From Lachancea mirantina (Eukaryota > Ascomycota > Saccharomycetes > Saccharomycetales > Saccharomycetaceae): a stretch of 64,000 nt of DNA. The stretch covers positions 904,996 through 968,995 of the forward strand of contig LT598463.1 of the NCBI GenBank assembly GCA_900074745.1, written 5' to 3'. The position numbers were made by a program, and so were the translations under genes. Shown here piece after piece: positions 34,824 to 43,740 of this stretch (the stretch's first letter is position 1; the number at the start of each line of letters is the position of its first letter). A model generated the notes under the pieces. That model was not told the DNA's origin. It made no database searches and worked only from the letters and a program-made list of their open reading frames with translations.

Positions 34824-35981
34824 TCACTGTGCCTTCTTCTCCTTCGCATCGGCCGCGGAGGCAGAAGGTGGTTCAGGTGCAACTTCCTTTCTGAGTGCCA
34901 CAAGTTTGGCCAGCTCGGGCCCGCATTCGAACAGACCGTATCTTCTGAAACGGCGGATCTCGGAGTTGATCTTGGGCACCTCACCGTCGCATTTGCCAAT
35001 GTTGGCCTTCAGGTCTTTCTCCAGTTGAACAAAATACTCCTCACTTAACACGAACTTGCGCGACTCCTCCATTGTCTTGAAAGTGGATCCCGTGAAGCGG
35101 GCGTCTAGCGGAGTCTGGAAGCCTTCGCCTGGAAGCAGTGCAAGTCCTGGGTTCGCGGCCGCTTGCATGGCGCCGCTCTTGTAGGCCGGAACAAGTCCGC
35201 CCGCCTTTTCGATTTCGTAGTTGTAGTAAGTGTCACGGTAGTCGTCGTAGGTGGCCTTCTTGGCGCCGACCCACCCGATCTTGCGCAAAGTGTCTTTCAA
35301 CTGGTTGCTGTCCTTGTCGACCACGACTTTCCGGGTCCGGTAAAATTTCCATGGGTTCAGCGCGACCGGATTCGCGAGACCCGTGTAGAAAACGAGCGTG
35401 ATGACCGTGACCTTTAGAATATGCAGCGTGAAGAAAAGCCACTGCGCGATGAGACCGGCAGAGTTCACCTGGATCTCTTCGTTCAGCTTCGCCGCAATTG
35501 CGTGGTACCCTAGGGAGTCTGCCACTTTCAAGAGCCGCTTGGAGACCTGATTTGTCAGGCATATTCCGGGAGTCGGCGATATCGCGTCTGGCAAATCGGT
35601 GTAAAGCCACGCCAGCATAATGAGGGCATATGTGAGGATCGCGGTCATGTTCAGTTCCCATTTGGGGAGCACCAATTGGCCGGGCCACAATTGATCCATG
35701 ATTTCGTTTTTCACGTCCAGTTCCTTCAAATACTCTTTTTTGTCCGCGTCGTAATGGAAAATGAGACACCCGTTTTCGGTCAAAAACCCAGGGTGCATCG
35801 ACTTGTACAGTCCCACAGGTGTATCCTTGTAGAAGATGGACGGCTTCAACACCATGAACCTGGATAGCCCTTCATTTTCGTCAAATATTCTCAGGATTTT
35901 GGTCTTAAGAGTGTCCCCCTTTTCTACCTGGAAAGTGTAATCGCTCTCACAATCGTCATTGAAACGGATGTAGACCTCCAT
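34824..35981 (-). CDS. GSF2: Gsf2, ER chaperone for hexose transporters
   Basis: ER membrane protein needed for Hxt1 export and so for glucose repression. From the ATG at 35979-35981 (M-E-V-Y-I-R-F-N-D-D) it has 385 residues; S. cerevisiae Gsf2 has 403 and begins MEIYIRLN. Two membrane spans are clear: near residues 110-130 (I-L-T-Y-A-L-I-M-L-A-W-L-Y-T-D-L-P-D-A-I) and near 180-205 (A-Q-W-L-F-F-T-L-H-I-L-K-V). The conserved G-W-V-G-A-K-K-A-T-Y-D-D-Y and E-I-R-R-F-R-R-Y-G motifs follow. The tail ends in K-E-K-K-A-Q, a dilysine-like ER retrieval context. Fits YML048W and closes block 2. Confidence 0.95.
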   Translation of the reverse strand: MEVYIRFNDDCESDYTFQVEKGDTLKTKILRIFDENEGLSRFMVLKPSIFYKDTPVGLYKSMHPGFLTENGCLIFHYDADKKEYLKELDVKNEIMDQLWPGQLVLPKWELNMTAILTYALIMLAWLYTDLPDAISPTPGICLTNQVSKRLLKVADSLGYHAIAAKLNEEIQVNSAGLIAQWLFFTLHILKVTVITLVFYTGLANPVALNPWKFYRTRKVVVDKDSNQLKDTLRKIGWVGAKKATYDDYRDTYYNYEIEKAGGLVPAYKSGAMQAAANPGLALLPGEGFQTPLDARFTGSTFKTMEESRKFVLSEEYFVQLEKDLKANIGKCDGEVPKINSEIRRFRRYGLFECGPELAKLVALRKEVAPEPPSASAADAKEKKAQ

Positions 35982-36554
35982 AGCTGTTGGTTGGTCTGTC
36001 AATCTATACAGCTGTCACTTAGCCCTGTTGGTGCCACCAGATCCGGGGAAGAGGGGTCAAGATTAATTTTTTTCTGCCTGCTTCCGCCTCACCAGCAAAC
36101 CCATGTGATTATCACGTCCCCCACGATGTACCATCCGAAAGGAGCGTATAGCGATGAGCCAAGCCAGCAAAGCAAGCAAAAGGACTCTAAGATGATGGGA
36201 GATCGAAAGTCTAGACGAACTTTAATATTTTAAATAAATATCATATTCAGTTGGTCTCATAGTGCTACGTGAGCTACCTAATGATTGCTTTGCTTTTTTG
36301 AAAATATCGTTTGACATCCAGAAAATTTATGTTTTTCACCGAGATTATTACATTGGGTTTTCCACATGTTGCATTCAACCTGCGGTGCCAAAAAAAGAGA
36401 AACACGAATATTTAAACCAGGAAGCGCGTGGCTTCCAAATGGCGATTATATTTCAGTTTTATGGGCTTCCATGGAGAGTTTAACGGTACTTTGGAGTTCA
36501 TTCCCTGAGTTGCTTCCCCTGATACTAAGAGGATGGTACGCGTATCATTAACAA
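35982..36554. other. Intergenic: GSF2 promoter side of the block 2/3 join
   Basis: About 570 bases between the GSF2 start and tRNA-Gly. AT-rich with short open frames only; no gene or LTR recognised. This is the left half of the synteny join. Confidence 0.5.
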
Positions 36555-36625
36555 GCGCAAGTGGTTTAGTGGTAAAATCCATCGTTGCCATCGATGGGCC
36601 CCCGGTTCGATTCCGGGCTTGCGCA
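36555..36625 (+). tRNA. tRNA-Gly(GCC), second identical copy
   Basis: Identical over all 71 bases to the copy at 21586-21656: acceptor GCGCAAG/CTTGCGC, anticodon GCC, T arm GGTTCGATTCC, discriminator A. A T-run (cttttttat) follows as terminator. Flanks differ from the first copy. It sits at the join of blocks 2 and 3. Confidence 0.98.
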
Positions 36626-36649
36626 TTCTTTTTTATAACTCCTTCTGTC

Positions 36650-36656
36650 CGGGTAA
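36650..36656 (+). promoter_or_regulatory. Reb1-type site (CGGGTAA)
   Basis: Exact Reb1 core match 24 bases after the end of tRNA-Gly. It may help set the nucleosome-free zone between the tRNA and the LSC1 promoter. Confidence 0.4.
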
Positions 36657-37036
36657 ATGTCATCCCAACTAGGTTTTACTTAGTTTTAGTTACTGCGACA
36701 GTTTGTCTACTAGCTTGGAGCTGCGAAGGGAGAATCAAAAGGTGAGTTCACAGCTTGCCAGGTGGATTGACATAAGCTGGCGTCTCATCACTCTAGGAGG
36801 AAAATAGACTGCCTGGTTTACAGTTAATATTAAGTATGGCTTGAATGGCTTGAATGGACCATTACGTTTTTTTTTGAAATAAGAAAAAGACTGAACCTCT
36901 TTGCGGATACTCAAAACGGCATCATAGTATACATGGTACTTTCCAGGTGGATGTGACTTTAAGAGAAATGAATTCGTCCTGTCGAGGAAGATCTCCCCGT
37001 ATATAGCTACCTCGTGCCTTAATAAAAGTTATCGAG

Positions 37037-37044
37037 TATATAAA
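37037..37044 (+). promoter_or_regulatory. LSC1: TATA box of LSC1
   Basis: TATATAAA lies 182 bases upstream of the LSC1 ATG and is the best TATA match in that spacer. Confidence 0.5.
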
Positions 37045-37218
37045 GGACAACGAAAAAGTTTCCCCGCAATACCAGTAGATCGCATAACAGCCAGTCTGCC
37101 TCTTGTGTCAATTGCGCTTCTTTGAGAGTCTCTTTACAGTCGCAGATCTCGCAGTTTATACCTTCTGTGCATTCGAAGCAAGGCTGACACCCAGACAAAA
37201 CGCCGATTCAGGATCAAG

Positions 37219-38202
37219 ATGCTAAGAACGGCTGCTATCAGGAGAACCGTGTTTCAGCGGTTCTTTACACGAGAATCAACCCCCTACGACGCGACAATCA
37301 AGAACCTGCGTCTCACAAAAGACACCAAGGTGATCATTCAGGGCTTCACCGGCAGACAGGCCACTTTCCACTCGAAATTGTCGCAAGAATACGGTACTAA
37401 CATCGTCGGTGGCACAAACCCCAAGAAAGCTGGCCAAACACATTTGGGCCAGCCCGTTTTCGCTAGTGTCGCAGAAGCGGTCAAAGAAACGGGTGCCACT
37501 GCGTCAGGGATCTTTGTCCCACCTCCAATCGCCGCTCAGGCGATTCAAGAGGCCATTGAGTCCGAGATCCCACTCGCAGTGTGCATCACGGAGGGAATTC
37601 CGCAACACGACATGCTGTACGTCGCCGAGATGGTCAAGTCTCAGAACAAGACCCGGTTCGTGGGTCCCAACTGTCCCGGTATAATGGCCCCCGAGGCCCG
37701 CGTGCGTATCGGCATTCAACCTAGCAAAATCTTCAAGCCTGGCAAAATTGGTATTGTGTCCAAATCCGGAACTTTGACCTACGAGGCCGTGCAACAAACC
37801 ACCATCACGGGTCTAGGTCAGTCTTTAGTTATCGGAATGGGCGGTGACGCTTTCCCAGGCACAGACTTCATCGACGCGCTCAAATACTTCATGGAGGATC
37901 CTGCTACAGAGGGTATTGTTATGTTGGGTGAAATCGGTGGTAAAGCCGAGATCGAAGCCGCTGAGTTCTTGAAAGAGTTCAATTTGACTCGCGACAAGCC
38001 TATGCCCGTTGCTTCTTTCATCGCCGGAACGGTCGCCGGCCAAATGAAGGGTGTCAGAATGGGTCATTCCGGTGCCATTGTTGAAGGTTCGGGTACAGAC
38101 GCTGAGTCAAAGAAAAAGGCCTTAAGAGAAGCTGGTGTTGCTGTTGTTGAGTCTCCTGGCCATTTGGGCGAGGCTTTATTAAAGCAATTCGGTCAAATAT
38201 AA
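37219..38202 (+). CDS. LSC1: Succinyl-CoA ligase alpha subunit, mitochondrial
   Basis: Alpha subunit of the TCA-cycle enzyme that converts succinyl-CoA to succinate with substrate-level ATP formation; the partner is Lsc2. The 327-residue protein (S. cerevisiae 329) starts with a matrix presequence ([16 protein letters not shown]). It has the CoA-binding Rossmann part with [10 protein letters not shown] and G-P-N-C-P-G, and the phospho-histidine loop R-M-G-H-S-G-A-I-V. Codon use looks biased toward preferred yeast codons, as expected for an abundant enzyme. It opens block 3 and fits YOR142W. Confidence 0.97.
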   Translation: MLRTAAIRRTVFQRFFTRESTPYDATIKNLRLTKDTKVIIQGFTGRQATFHSKLSQEYGTNIVGGTNPKKAGQTHLGQPVFASVAEAVKETGATASGIFVPPPIAAQAIQEAIESEIPLAVCITEGIPQHDMLYVAEMVKSQNKTRFVGPNCPGIMAPEARVRIGIQPSKIFKPGKIGIVSKSGTLTYEAVQQTTITGLGQSLVIGMGGDAFPGTDFIDALKYFMEDPATEGIVMLGEIGGKAEIEAAEFLKEFNLTRDKPMPVASFIAGTVAGQMKGVRMGHSGAIVEGSGTDAESKKKALREAGVAVVESPGHLGEALLKQFGQI

Positions 38203-38368
38203 AAAGAAGAAAGCGGCTTTTTACTCTTGGATTCATAATCTCAAAATAGCATATGTAATCCTCCTTTATATAGCTCGACCATAGAAGTCTTATGCATATT
38301 CTTACTGCTGCTTGAGGCTATCTTTTGAAGGAAGACAAAAAAGAAGGTCCTGTTAAAAATAAAAAATT

Positions 38369-38439
38369 TGCGCGAGCCGGGAATCGAACCCGGGGCCCAA
38401 GTATGGGAAACTTGGATTTTACCACTAAACCACTCGCGC
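38369..38439 (-). tRNA. tRNA-Gly(CCC)
   Basis: A 71-base tRNA on the minus strand. Acceptor GCGCGAG/CTCGCGC is perfect; anticodon arm CAAGT-TTCCCAT-ACTTG gives anticodon CCC (reading GGG). The T arm has GGGTTCGATTCCC and the discriminator is A. A T-run follows on the minus strand. It lies between the convergent LSC1 and THI80 genes and is related to the two tRNA-Gly(GCC) genes in the window. Confidence 0.97.
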
Positions 38440-38883
38440 GTATTCAATAGATTTTGCAACAAAAAGCGCCATAGAAGGACCTAAATAAATTGACTCTAGT
38501 CCGGTATCAACAGCATCAAATCGAATGTACCCATTTCATATGCTTTTTGGTATTCATTTCATTTTTGAGCTGGATTTGTGAATTACATGTAGCTCGAAGT
38601 TCTTGACTAGTGTTTCAGATTAATTAGTTAATCGAAGATGTAAACCGACCGCTACCTTAGTTGCATGTCTTTTTTAAGGCTTCTTTTGCTAGAAGAACAG
38701 GGCACTGCCAGCGCGCGATTCGTTGTGCAAATAACACTGCTTTAAATTGAAGAGCCGACGATCGAAAAGCGCGCGCCGAAAAGTAACGAACAACGATTTA
38801 CCTGAATCTATAAGCCCTGTCATATAAATAAAGTTCTTCCATTACGGTAGTAATCTTTATAGGTCCATGGGAAACGGTGCCCT
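38440..38883. other. Intergenic between tRNA-Gly(CCC) and THI80
   Basis: About 440 AT-rich bases covering the upstream side of the tRNA and the 3' side of THI80. A few GC-rich patches (gccagcgcgcgattcg, aaaagcgcgcgccg) near 38706-38780 are unexplained. No gene seen. Confidence 0.5.
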
Positions 38884-39819
38884 TCAAAATTCATAACTCA
38901 GCAGTTTCTTCAAATTTAGTTCAACGTTCATAACTACTGGTTTTTGCACGTCTAAATAGCAACGATCTCTACCCACAAACCTGTTACTACTGCTGACTTT
39001 TCCGGATTCGATACTTGTCGACCAATTTTCCACATCCCATTTAAGCCCCAAAGTCTTCAAAACGGTTGTCGGGCATCCCAAAGGTAAGATGCCGCAGTTT
39101 CCGATGCATTGATCTAAGAATTTCTCGCGGTAGGTGATTGTAAATCCACCCGAACGTACCAGGAAGATGAGGTCTGACGGTGTCAGATAACCCACTTGAT
39201 AGTATGAATCTCTGTGCGCCAGCGTATAAAGCTGCGTGATTGAATGGATGGTCTGGTCAAACCGTCCGTCAATGGCATTCAGCACCAGCAAATACACTTT
39301 TTCAACATGCCAGTTTTCTCGCTCGGCCGTGTATATATCCAGGATTCCGCGTTCTTCGTCAATTCCATGGTTAAACTGTGACGAATTTTGAACGCTATGG
39401 GCAAAATTCGTTGAGAAAAAATGCGCCGACAGAACCTTGACGCATTTATCAAAATCTGTAGCGTACTGGGACGTTTGTTGGATCACAATGGCACCTTTCT
39501 CTCGATAATAACTCAATACCTCGTTTCTAACAGAATCCAAATCTCCCACAATATAATGAGGAATGTATTTTTGACGCACAATTTCATCGCCAAGGTACTC
39601 ATAAAGTCTATTAGCACCACCGTCAGCACAAACGTGCACATGGTACGCATTCCATAGCTTTTCAAACCCGAGAGACTCGTCAATTTTCTGGTTAAGTATT
39701 AAAAGCGCTGAGAGTTGGCCCTCAGGCCTTAAATATGATTCCAACCGCACATAACAATCATTGAGCTCAACCTCCACGTCAATGTCAATACGTTCCTCAT
39801 TTTCAATTACCTTTTCCAT
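38884..39819 (-). CDS. THI80: Thiamin pyrophosphokinase Thi80
   Basis: Transfers pyrophosphate from ATP to thiamine, making the cofactor TPP. The ATG at 39817-39819 gives 311 residues (S. cerevisiae 319); the frame extends upstream but has no earlier ATG. Catalytic-domain motifs are visible: V-C-A-D-G-G-A-N-R-L-Y, Y-I-V-G-D-L-D-S-V-R, Q-Y-A-T-D-F-D-K-C and N-A-I-D-G-R-F-D-Q-T. The C-terminal thiamine-binding part has G-C-P-T-T-V-L-K-T-L-G-L-K-W-D. Divergent from SPT3 with about 160 bases between starts. Fits YOR143C. Confidence 0.95.
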   Translation of the reverse strand: MEKVIENEERIDIDVEVELNDCYVRLESYLRPEGQLSALLILNQKIDESLGFEKLWNAYHVHVCADGGANRLYEYLGDEIVRQKYIPHYIVGDLDSVRNEVLSYYREKGAIVIQQTSQYATDFDKCVKVLSAHFFSTNFAHSVQNSSQFNHGIDEERGILDIYTAERENWHVEKVYLLVLNAIDGRFDQTIHSITQLYTLAHRDSYYQVGYLTPSDLIFLVRSGGFTITYREKFLDQCIGNCGILPLGCPTTVLKTLGLKWDVENWSTSIESGKVSSSNRFVGRDRCYLDVQKPVVMNVELNLKKLLSYEF

Positions 39820-39977
39820 CTTTCTCCTCAAGTTTGTGAAACTTTAACGACTAACGGATGATATTTCAATAACTAATTAATGTCCCGTAGATTGGTTGAA
39901 AAGACAACAATAAGAGCTGGCAAATTCGTCACTTTCAAGAGACTTGGGCACTAATTGGAACTTGTGAAAGCCAGGAA

Positions 39978-40964
39978 ATGGACAAGTATAAATACCGCGT
40001 GGAAATCCAGCAAATGATGTTTGTTTCCGGTGAGAACAACGATCCACCTGTGGAAACGACAAGTATTATAGAAGATATCGTTAGAGGGCAAGTAATAGAG
40101 ATTTTGTTGCAAGCGAATAAAACATCACATTCGAGGGGTGCTAAAAGTATTCTACCGGACGATGTAATTTTTTTGATTCGACATGACAAGGCTAAAGTCA
40201 ATCGACTTCGGACTTATTTATCGTGGAAAGATCTACGTAAAAATGCCAAAGATCAAGACGCTAACAGTGCAGCTGCCGCAGGCGGTGGAGCAGTGGATCC
40301 GGGAGAAGCACAATTGGATGATGAAGAAAAGAAAAACGACAAAGATGGAGGGAATATGATGCGAGTGAAAAAATCGCAGATTAAGTTACCTTGGGAATTG
40401 CAATTCATGTTTAATGAACAACCGCTCGAAACCAACGATGACACAGACGATTTGGACGAAGACGAACGTGAGGCGAATCTAGCGACGTTGAAGAGACTGA
40501 AAATGGCCGATGACAGAACCCGAAACATGACAAAAGAGGAATACGTGCATTGGTCAGACTGTCGGCAAGCGAGCTTTACGTTCAGAAAAGGTAAAAGATT
40601 TCGAGATTGGTCAGGTATATCTCAACTCACCGAGGGTAAACCGCACGATGATGTTATTGACATTTTAGGATTTTTGACATTCGAAATAGTTTGTTCTTTA
40701 ACCGAGACCGCTTTGAAAGTAAAGAAGAAAGAAGAGATCCTGCAAAGTAAAAAGGACAAATCCCAGCAAGCACAACCAGATCTTGATTTCGAGCCCAGAA
40801 ATAGGAAAAAAAGGCTTTTTGATGGTCCAGATACCGTTGTCAATCCTCTTAAACCTAAACACATCGAGGAAGCCTGGCGTCTTCTACAGGCCATTGACAT
40901 GAAGCACAGAGCACTCACGAATTTCAAAGGAGGCAGACTTACGTCGAGACCTGCCATTATGTAA
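39978..40964 (+). CDS. SPT3: Spt3, SAGA subunit with two histone folds
   Basis: SAGA coactivator subunit that helps deliver TBP to TATA-containing promoters. The 328-residue protein (S. cerevisiae 337) has an N-terminal histone fold (about 1-95: Y-R-V-E-I-Q-Q-M-M-F-V-S-G, and D-D-V-I-F-L-I-R-H-D). A linker rich in acidic residues and alanine follows, then a second histone-fold half (about 180-260, W-S-D-C-R-Q-A-S-F-T). Place fits YDR392W, inserted between the YOR143C and YOR144C equivalents. Its stop is only 6 bases from the ELG1 stop on the other strand. Confidence 0.96.
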   Translation: MDKYKYRVEIQQMMFVSGENNDPPVETTSIIEDIVRGQVIEILLQANKTSHSRGAKSILPDDVIFLIRHDKAKVNRLRTYLSWKDLRKNAKDQDANSAAAAGGGAVDPGEAQLDDEEKKNDKDGGNMMRVKKSQIKLPWELQFMFNEQPLETNDDTDDLDEDEREANLATLKRLKMADDRTRNMTKEEYVHWSDCRQASFTFRKGKRFRDWSGISQLTEGKPHDDVIDILGFLTFEIVCSLTETALKVKKKEEILQSKKDKSQQAQPDLDFEPRNRKKRLFDGPDTVVNPLKPKHIEEAWRLLQAIDMKHRALTNFKGGRLTSRPAIM

Positions 40965-40970
40965 AACGTG

Positions 40971-43424
40971 TTATGTAATATATGGGGTTTCCCATGCGTT
41001 TATTACCACACTTGGATCTCCATTGAACCAAATTGGGTGAAAGGCATGGTTATCAAGAAGCATTTTGATAACTCCTTTTGCGTCCCTCGGATCAACTCCA
41101 GCCATTGCTGCCTCGTAAATCTGTTTGTTTTGAGCCTTTTTCTGAAGATCTTCTTTGGCAATTTCTCTCATGATGGGGCCAACTTCTGAGAAAATTGTGT
41201 TTCTAGTTGTTAGCGCCATAAATCCTGTTAAAAACGACTCTTGCGCATATACACCATTAACTTCATGGCCCGAAAACCTATTCAAAATTTCTCGCACTTT
41301 TCTTGCATTCCTCGTCACCCTTGCTGACGCATACTGATCCATCCCCGAAGGCAGTCTGCTTGAAACGCGGGTGTTTAGATATGTCGACATTGCGCTCACA
41401 AAGGTATTAAAGAACTGGTCATCCGTTTGCGTAGCCATTAAATCAGTTACGGCAGATGTCTTGTTAAGAAGATTAGAGCCTATATTTAGTTCGAAGGGCT
41501 CTTGAGGTCGCTGAATGGAGTCATGCAAACCCTTCCGGCAATCCACTAAATGGTCGTTTTGCAGCTTTTCTTCGTCACTCAACAAACTAAAATCTTTTGG
41601 ATCGACTATGCACGAGAGAGTTGGATCCGCGTCAGGCCTAAAATGTGACTTATTTCGAGAAATTGCGTTGACAATATCACCGACAGAAGCTAGTTCAAGG
41701 AAAAAGTCTTGTTGCCTAAAATCTTTGATGATGGGCATCACTTGCGAGTTTAGCTTAAAGCAAATAGTATCAGACGAGCAGACCCACTGCAATTGGAGAA
41801 GGCATCGTCGGATATCTGAACCGCAATCGGCCACTATTTGTTCCAAAACTTCACCGGAGACCTCAATGTTTTGTTTTTGACAACATTTTCTCATGTAACA
41901 CACAACATCTTCTATGTCCGTTTCCGGCACGTAGAAAAGAGAAGACTCTTCCTCTGCTAGTCGCACAATGTTGTCCGGGATATTGTTCAAACTGCGGCAA
42001 GTCAACGCAATCGGCCTTCTAGAAATTAGTAGCAGTTTTTCGACGGCCGTCCAGAACAGTTTGTCTCTTTCCTTGAAAAGAACGTCAACGTCGTCCAAGA
42101 GAATTAAACCCTTTGAGCCTTTATTTTTCACATAATGCGAGGTGGAAAACTCAGTTAGCTGCTCCAACACATCTTTCTTGCTGCGATTGTCCGCAGTATT
42201 CACCTCAAATAGGTGCCCAAATGGTGGGTTTACGATTTTCTTCAACAGAGTGTGCTTGCCAACTTGTGGACCATAGACAATGAGCAATGGAACAAAATCT
42301 TCGCGTTGATCCACAGTTTCATTAACGTCTTCGTCATCAACAATAAATCCTTGAAATTCATTGCTAATATCACCCTTTTTATTGAGAAGCTTATTCCTTG
42401 TTGTCAATTTCCGTAATTTCTCGAACGCTCCAATAAGCCATGCCGAAACCTGGTCTTTCACCTCTTTCCTGATGAGAACTTCTTCCAAGTTTTCGGGTTC
42501 AAATGCTTGTGGCCACAAATTCGTGATTGTGTGTGTGGAACCCGTCTTTGTCGAGCGTTTATGCCTGTTTATAATGCAATGCTGTCTATCTGAATGAGCT
42601 CTCTTCCCAGTTTTCAAACAGTAATATTCTTCTGGTCGAAACGACGAAGTCTCGATTTTAGGGCGTTTCCGAAGCGGGAGAGATACATGGCGTGATTGGA
42701 ACTCCTTATCCCCTGCACTAGGAGCCCGAGGGTCACCCAGCGGAGGAGCTACTTCATCCAGAGCCGATATTTGGTGGTAACGTTTCAGAGAACCGTTTGA
42801 TTCGTTGACTATTTCCTCTGTTGGCTTACCATCATCGGTAGAACTCTGAACTGGACGGGAAAAGTTGCTAAATAGAGACTTGAGAGTAGTCTTTTTTGCA
42901 TTCTTCAGTGAATTCATAAGACGTTCGTGACTGTCGCGATTTTTCGTTGGGTCCATGACTTTGACTACCTGCACGTCGTCATCTTCCTTCGATGGCAACA
43001 TCTTTGTAGTAGTTTTTTTTGGCCTTTCGTCGCTACGCCCACACAAAAGTGCCCTTAAATTCACTTTTGGTTCCTTATTGGACGTTTCGTTTACAACTCT
43101 AGTTCCATTTCCATTTCTATTTCCCTTGACATCGAGTGGGTCTTCGGTTGGCGTTGGACTTTGTATAACACGACAATGCGTTTCCATTTCTCCAGAGAAT
43201 TTCAGGGGCGAAGAATCCTGAGTTATATCTATCGATTCTGTCAACGTCGAATCGATCATTGAGGAGTCTTCAATGCTTTCGTGGAAGTGTTCACATTCAT
43301 CGATTTCAGTGCTTAGAGTCTCAGAAGATTCCGTAGTTTCCGTGGGAATAGCCCGCGAGCTTCTAAGATTCCCATCCAGCAGATTCCTAAGTCGCACCGT
43401 CTTTTTAGTGCTTGTGGGAATCAT
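40971..43424 (-). CDS. ELG1: Elg1, large subunit of the PCNA-unloading RFC-like complex
   Basis: Replaces Rfc1 in an RFC-like complex that removes PCNA (also SUMO-PCNA) after Okazaki-fragment ligation. The 817-residue protein (S. cerevisiae 791) has a long, polar N-terminus and a basic stretch (K-R-P-K-I-E). The AAA+ core follows from about residue 340: a degenerate Walker A region (V-Y-G-P-Q-V-G-K-H-T-L-L, near 385), Walker B L-I-L-L-D-D-V-D and sensor-1-like I-A-L-T-C-R-S-L-N. A helical C-terminus completes it. The degenerate P-loop fits reports that Elg1 tolerates loss of this motif. Fits YOR144C. Confidence 0.93.
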   Translation of the reverse strand: MIPTSTKKTVRLRNLLDGNLRSSRAIPTETTESSETLSTEIDECEHFHESIEDSSMIDSTLTESIDITQDSSPLKFSGEMETHCRVIQSPTPTEDPLDVKGNRNGNGTRVVNETSNKEPKVNLRALLCGRSDERPKKTTTKMLPSKEDDDVQVVKVMDPTKNRDSHERLMNSLKNAKKTTLKSLFSNFSRPVQSSTDDGKPTEEIVNESNGSLKRYHQISALDEVAPPLGDPRAPSAGDKEFQSRHVSLPLRKRPKIETSSFRPEEYYCLKTGKRAHSDRQHCIINRHKRSTKTGSTHTITNLWPQAFEPENLEEVLIRKEVKDQVSAWLIGAFEKLRKLTTRNKLLNKKGDISNEFQGFIVDDEDVNETVDQREDFVPLLIVYGPQVGKHTLLKKIVNPPFGHLFEVNTADNRSKKDVLEQLTEFSTSHYVKNKGSKGLILLDDVDVLFKERDKLFWTAVEKLLLISRRPIALTCRSLNNIPDNIVRLAEEESSLFYVPETDIEDVVCYMRKCCQKQNIEVSGEVLEQIVADCGSDIRRCLLQLQWVCSSDTICFKLNSQVMPIIKDFRQQDFFLELASVGDIVNAISRNKSHFRPDADPTLSCIVDPKDFSLLSDEEKLQNDHLVDCRKGLHDSIQRPQEPFELNIGSNLLNKTSAVTDLMATQTDDQFFNTFVSAMSTYLNTRVSSRLPSGMDQYASARVTRNARKVREILNRFSGHEVNGVYAQESFLTGFMALTTRNTIFSEVGPIMREIAKEDLQKKAQNKQIYEAAMAGVDPRDAKGVIKMLLDNHAFHPIWFNGDPSVVINAWETPYIT

Positions 43425-43740
43425 GAAAGCATCACAAGAACGCGTGTGTGTTCCTCGAGACGATTGTTACAAGATTCCAAGATGCATTAACTAACATATA
43501 ACTTTAGATACGTCAGTGGTGATGGCTACTAATATTCTACGGGAGCTCAACCGTTAGCCCAGCGAATTGATCAGCACATCGCCCACGATTCCCGGCTTCG
43601 CTTATACCGACACTGTGCTTTTCTTGTTCGATGAGCCAACGTGCGTGGCCCAAAACAACCATTTCGAAAGTCCTTTATTTAATAGCTAATATACACGAGA
43701 GGTCAAAAATTTGTTCCACCAGGGACCCAGTGTGCGCCTT
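43425..43740. other. Intergenic: ELG1 promoter and PNO1 3' region
   Basis: About 316 bases. An ACGCGT (MCB-type) motif at 43440-43445 is only 16 bases before the ELG1 ATG, close for a promoter element. No gene seen. Confidence 0.45.

Larger units (their letters stand above)
36626..37218. other. Intergenic: LSC1 promoter
   Basis: About 590 bases between tRNA-Gly and LSC1. It has a Reb1-type site at 36650-36656, a short duplication (ggcttgaat twice at 36838-36857) and a TATA box for LSC1. No gene seen. Confidence 0.5.

Noticed and set aside
36003-37218. Possible LTR remnant beside tRNA-Gly(GCC)
   Set aside because: tRNA flanks are common LTR sites, but no TG...CA-bounded repeat, target-site duplication or related copy elsewhere in the window was found.
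43440-43445. ACGCGT (MCB) near ELG1
   Set aside because: It fits S-phase control of a replication gene but is only 16 bases from the ATG and single, so it is as likely chance.
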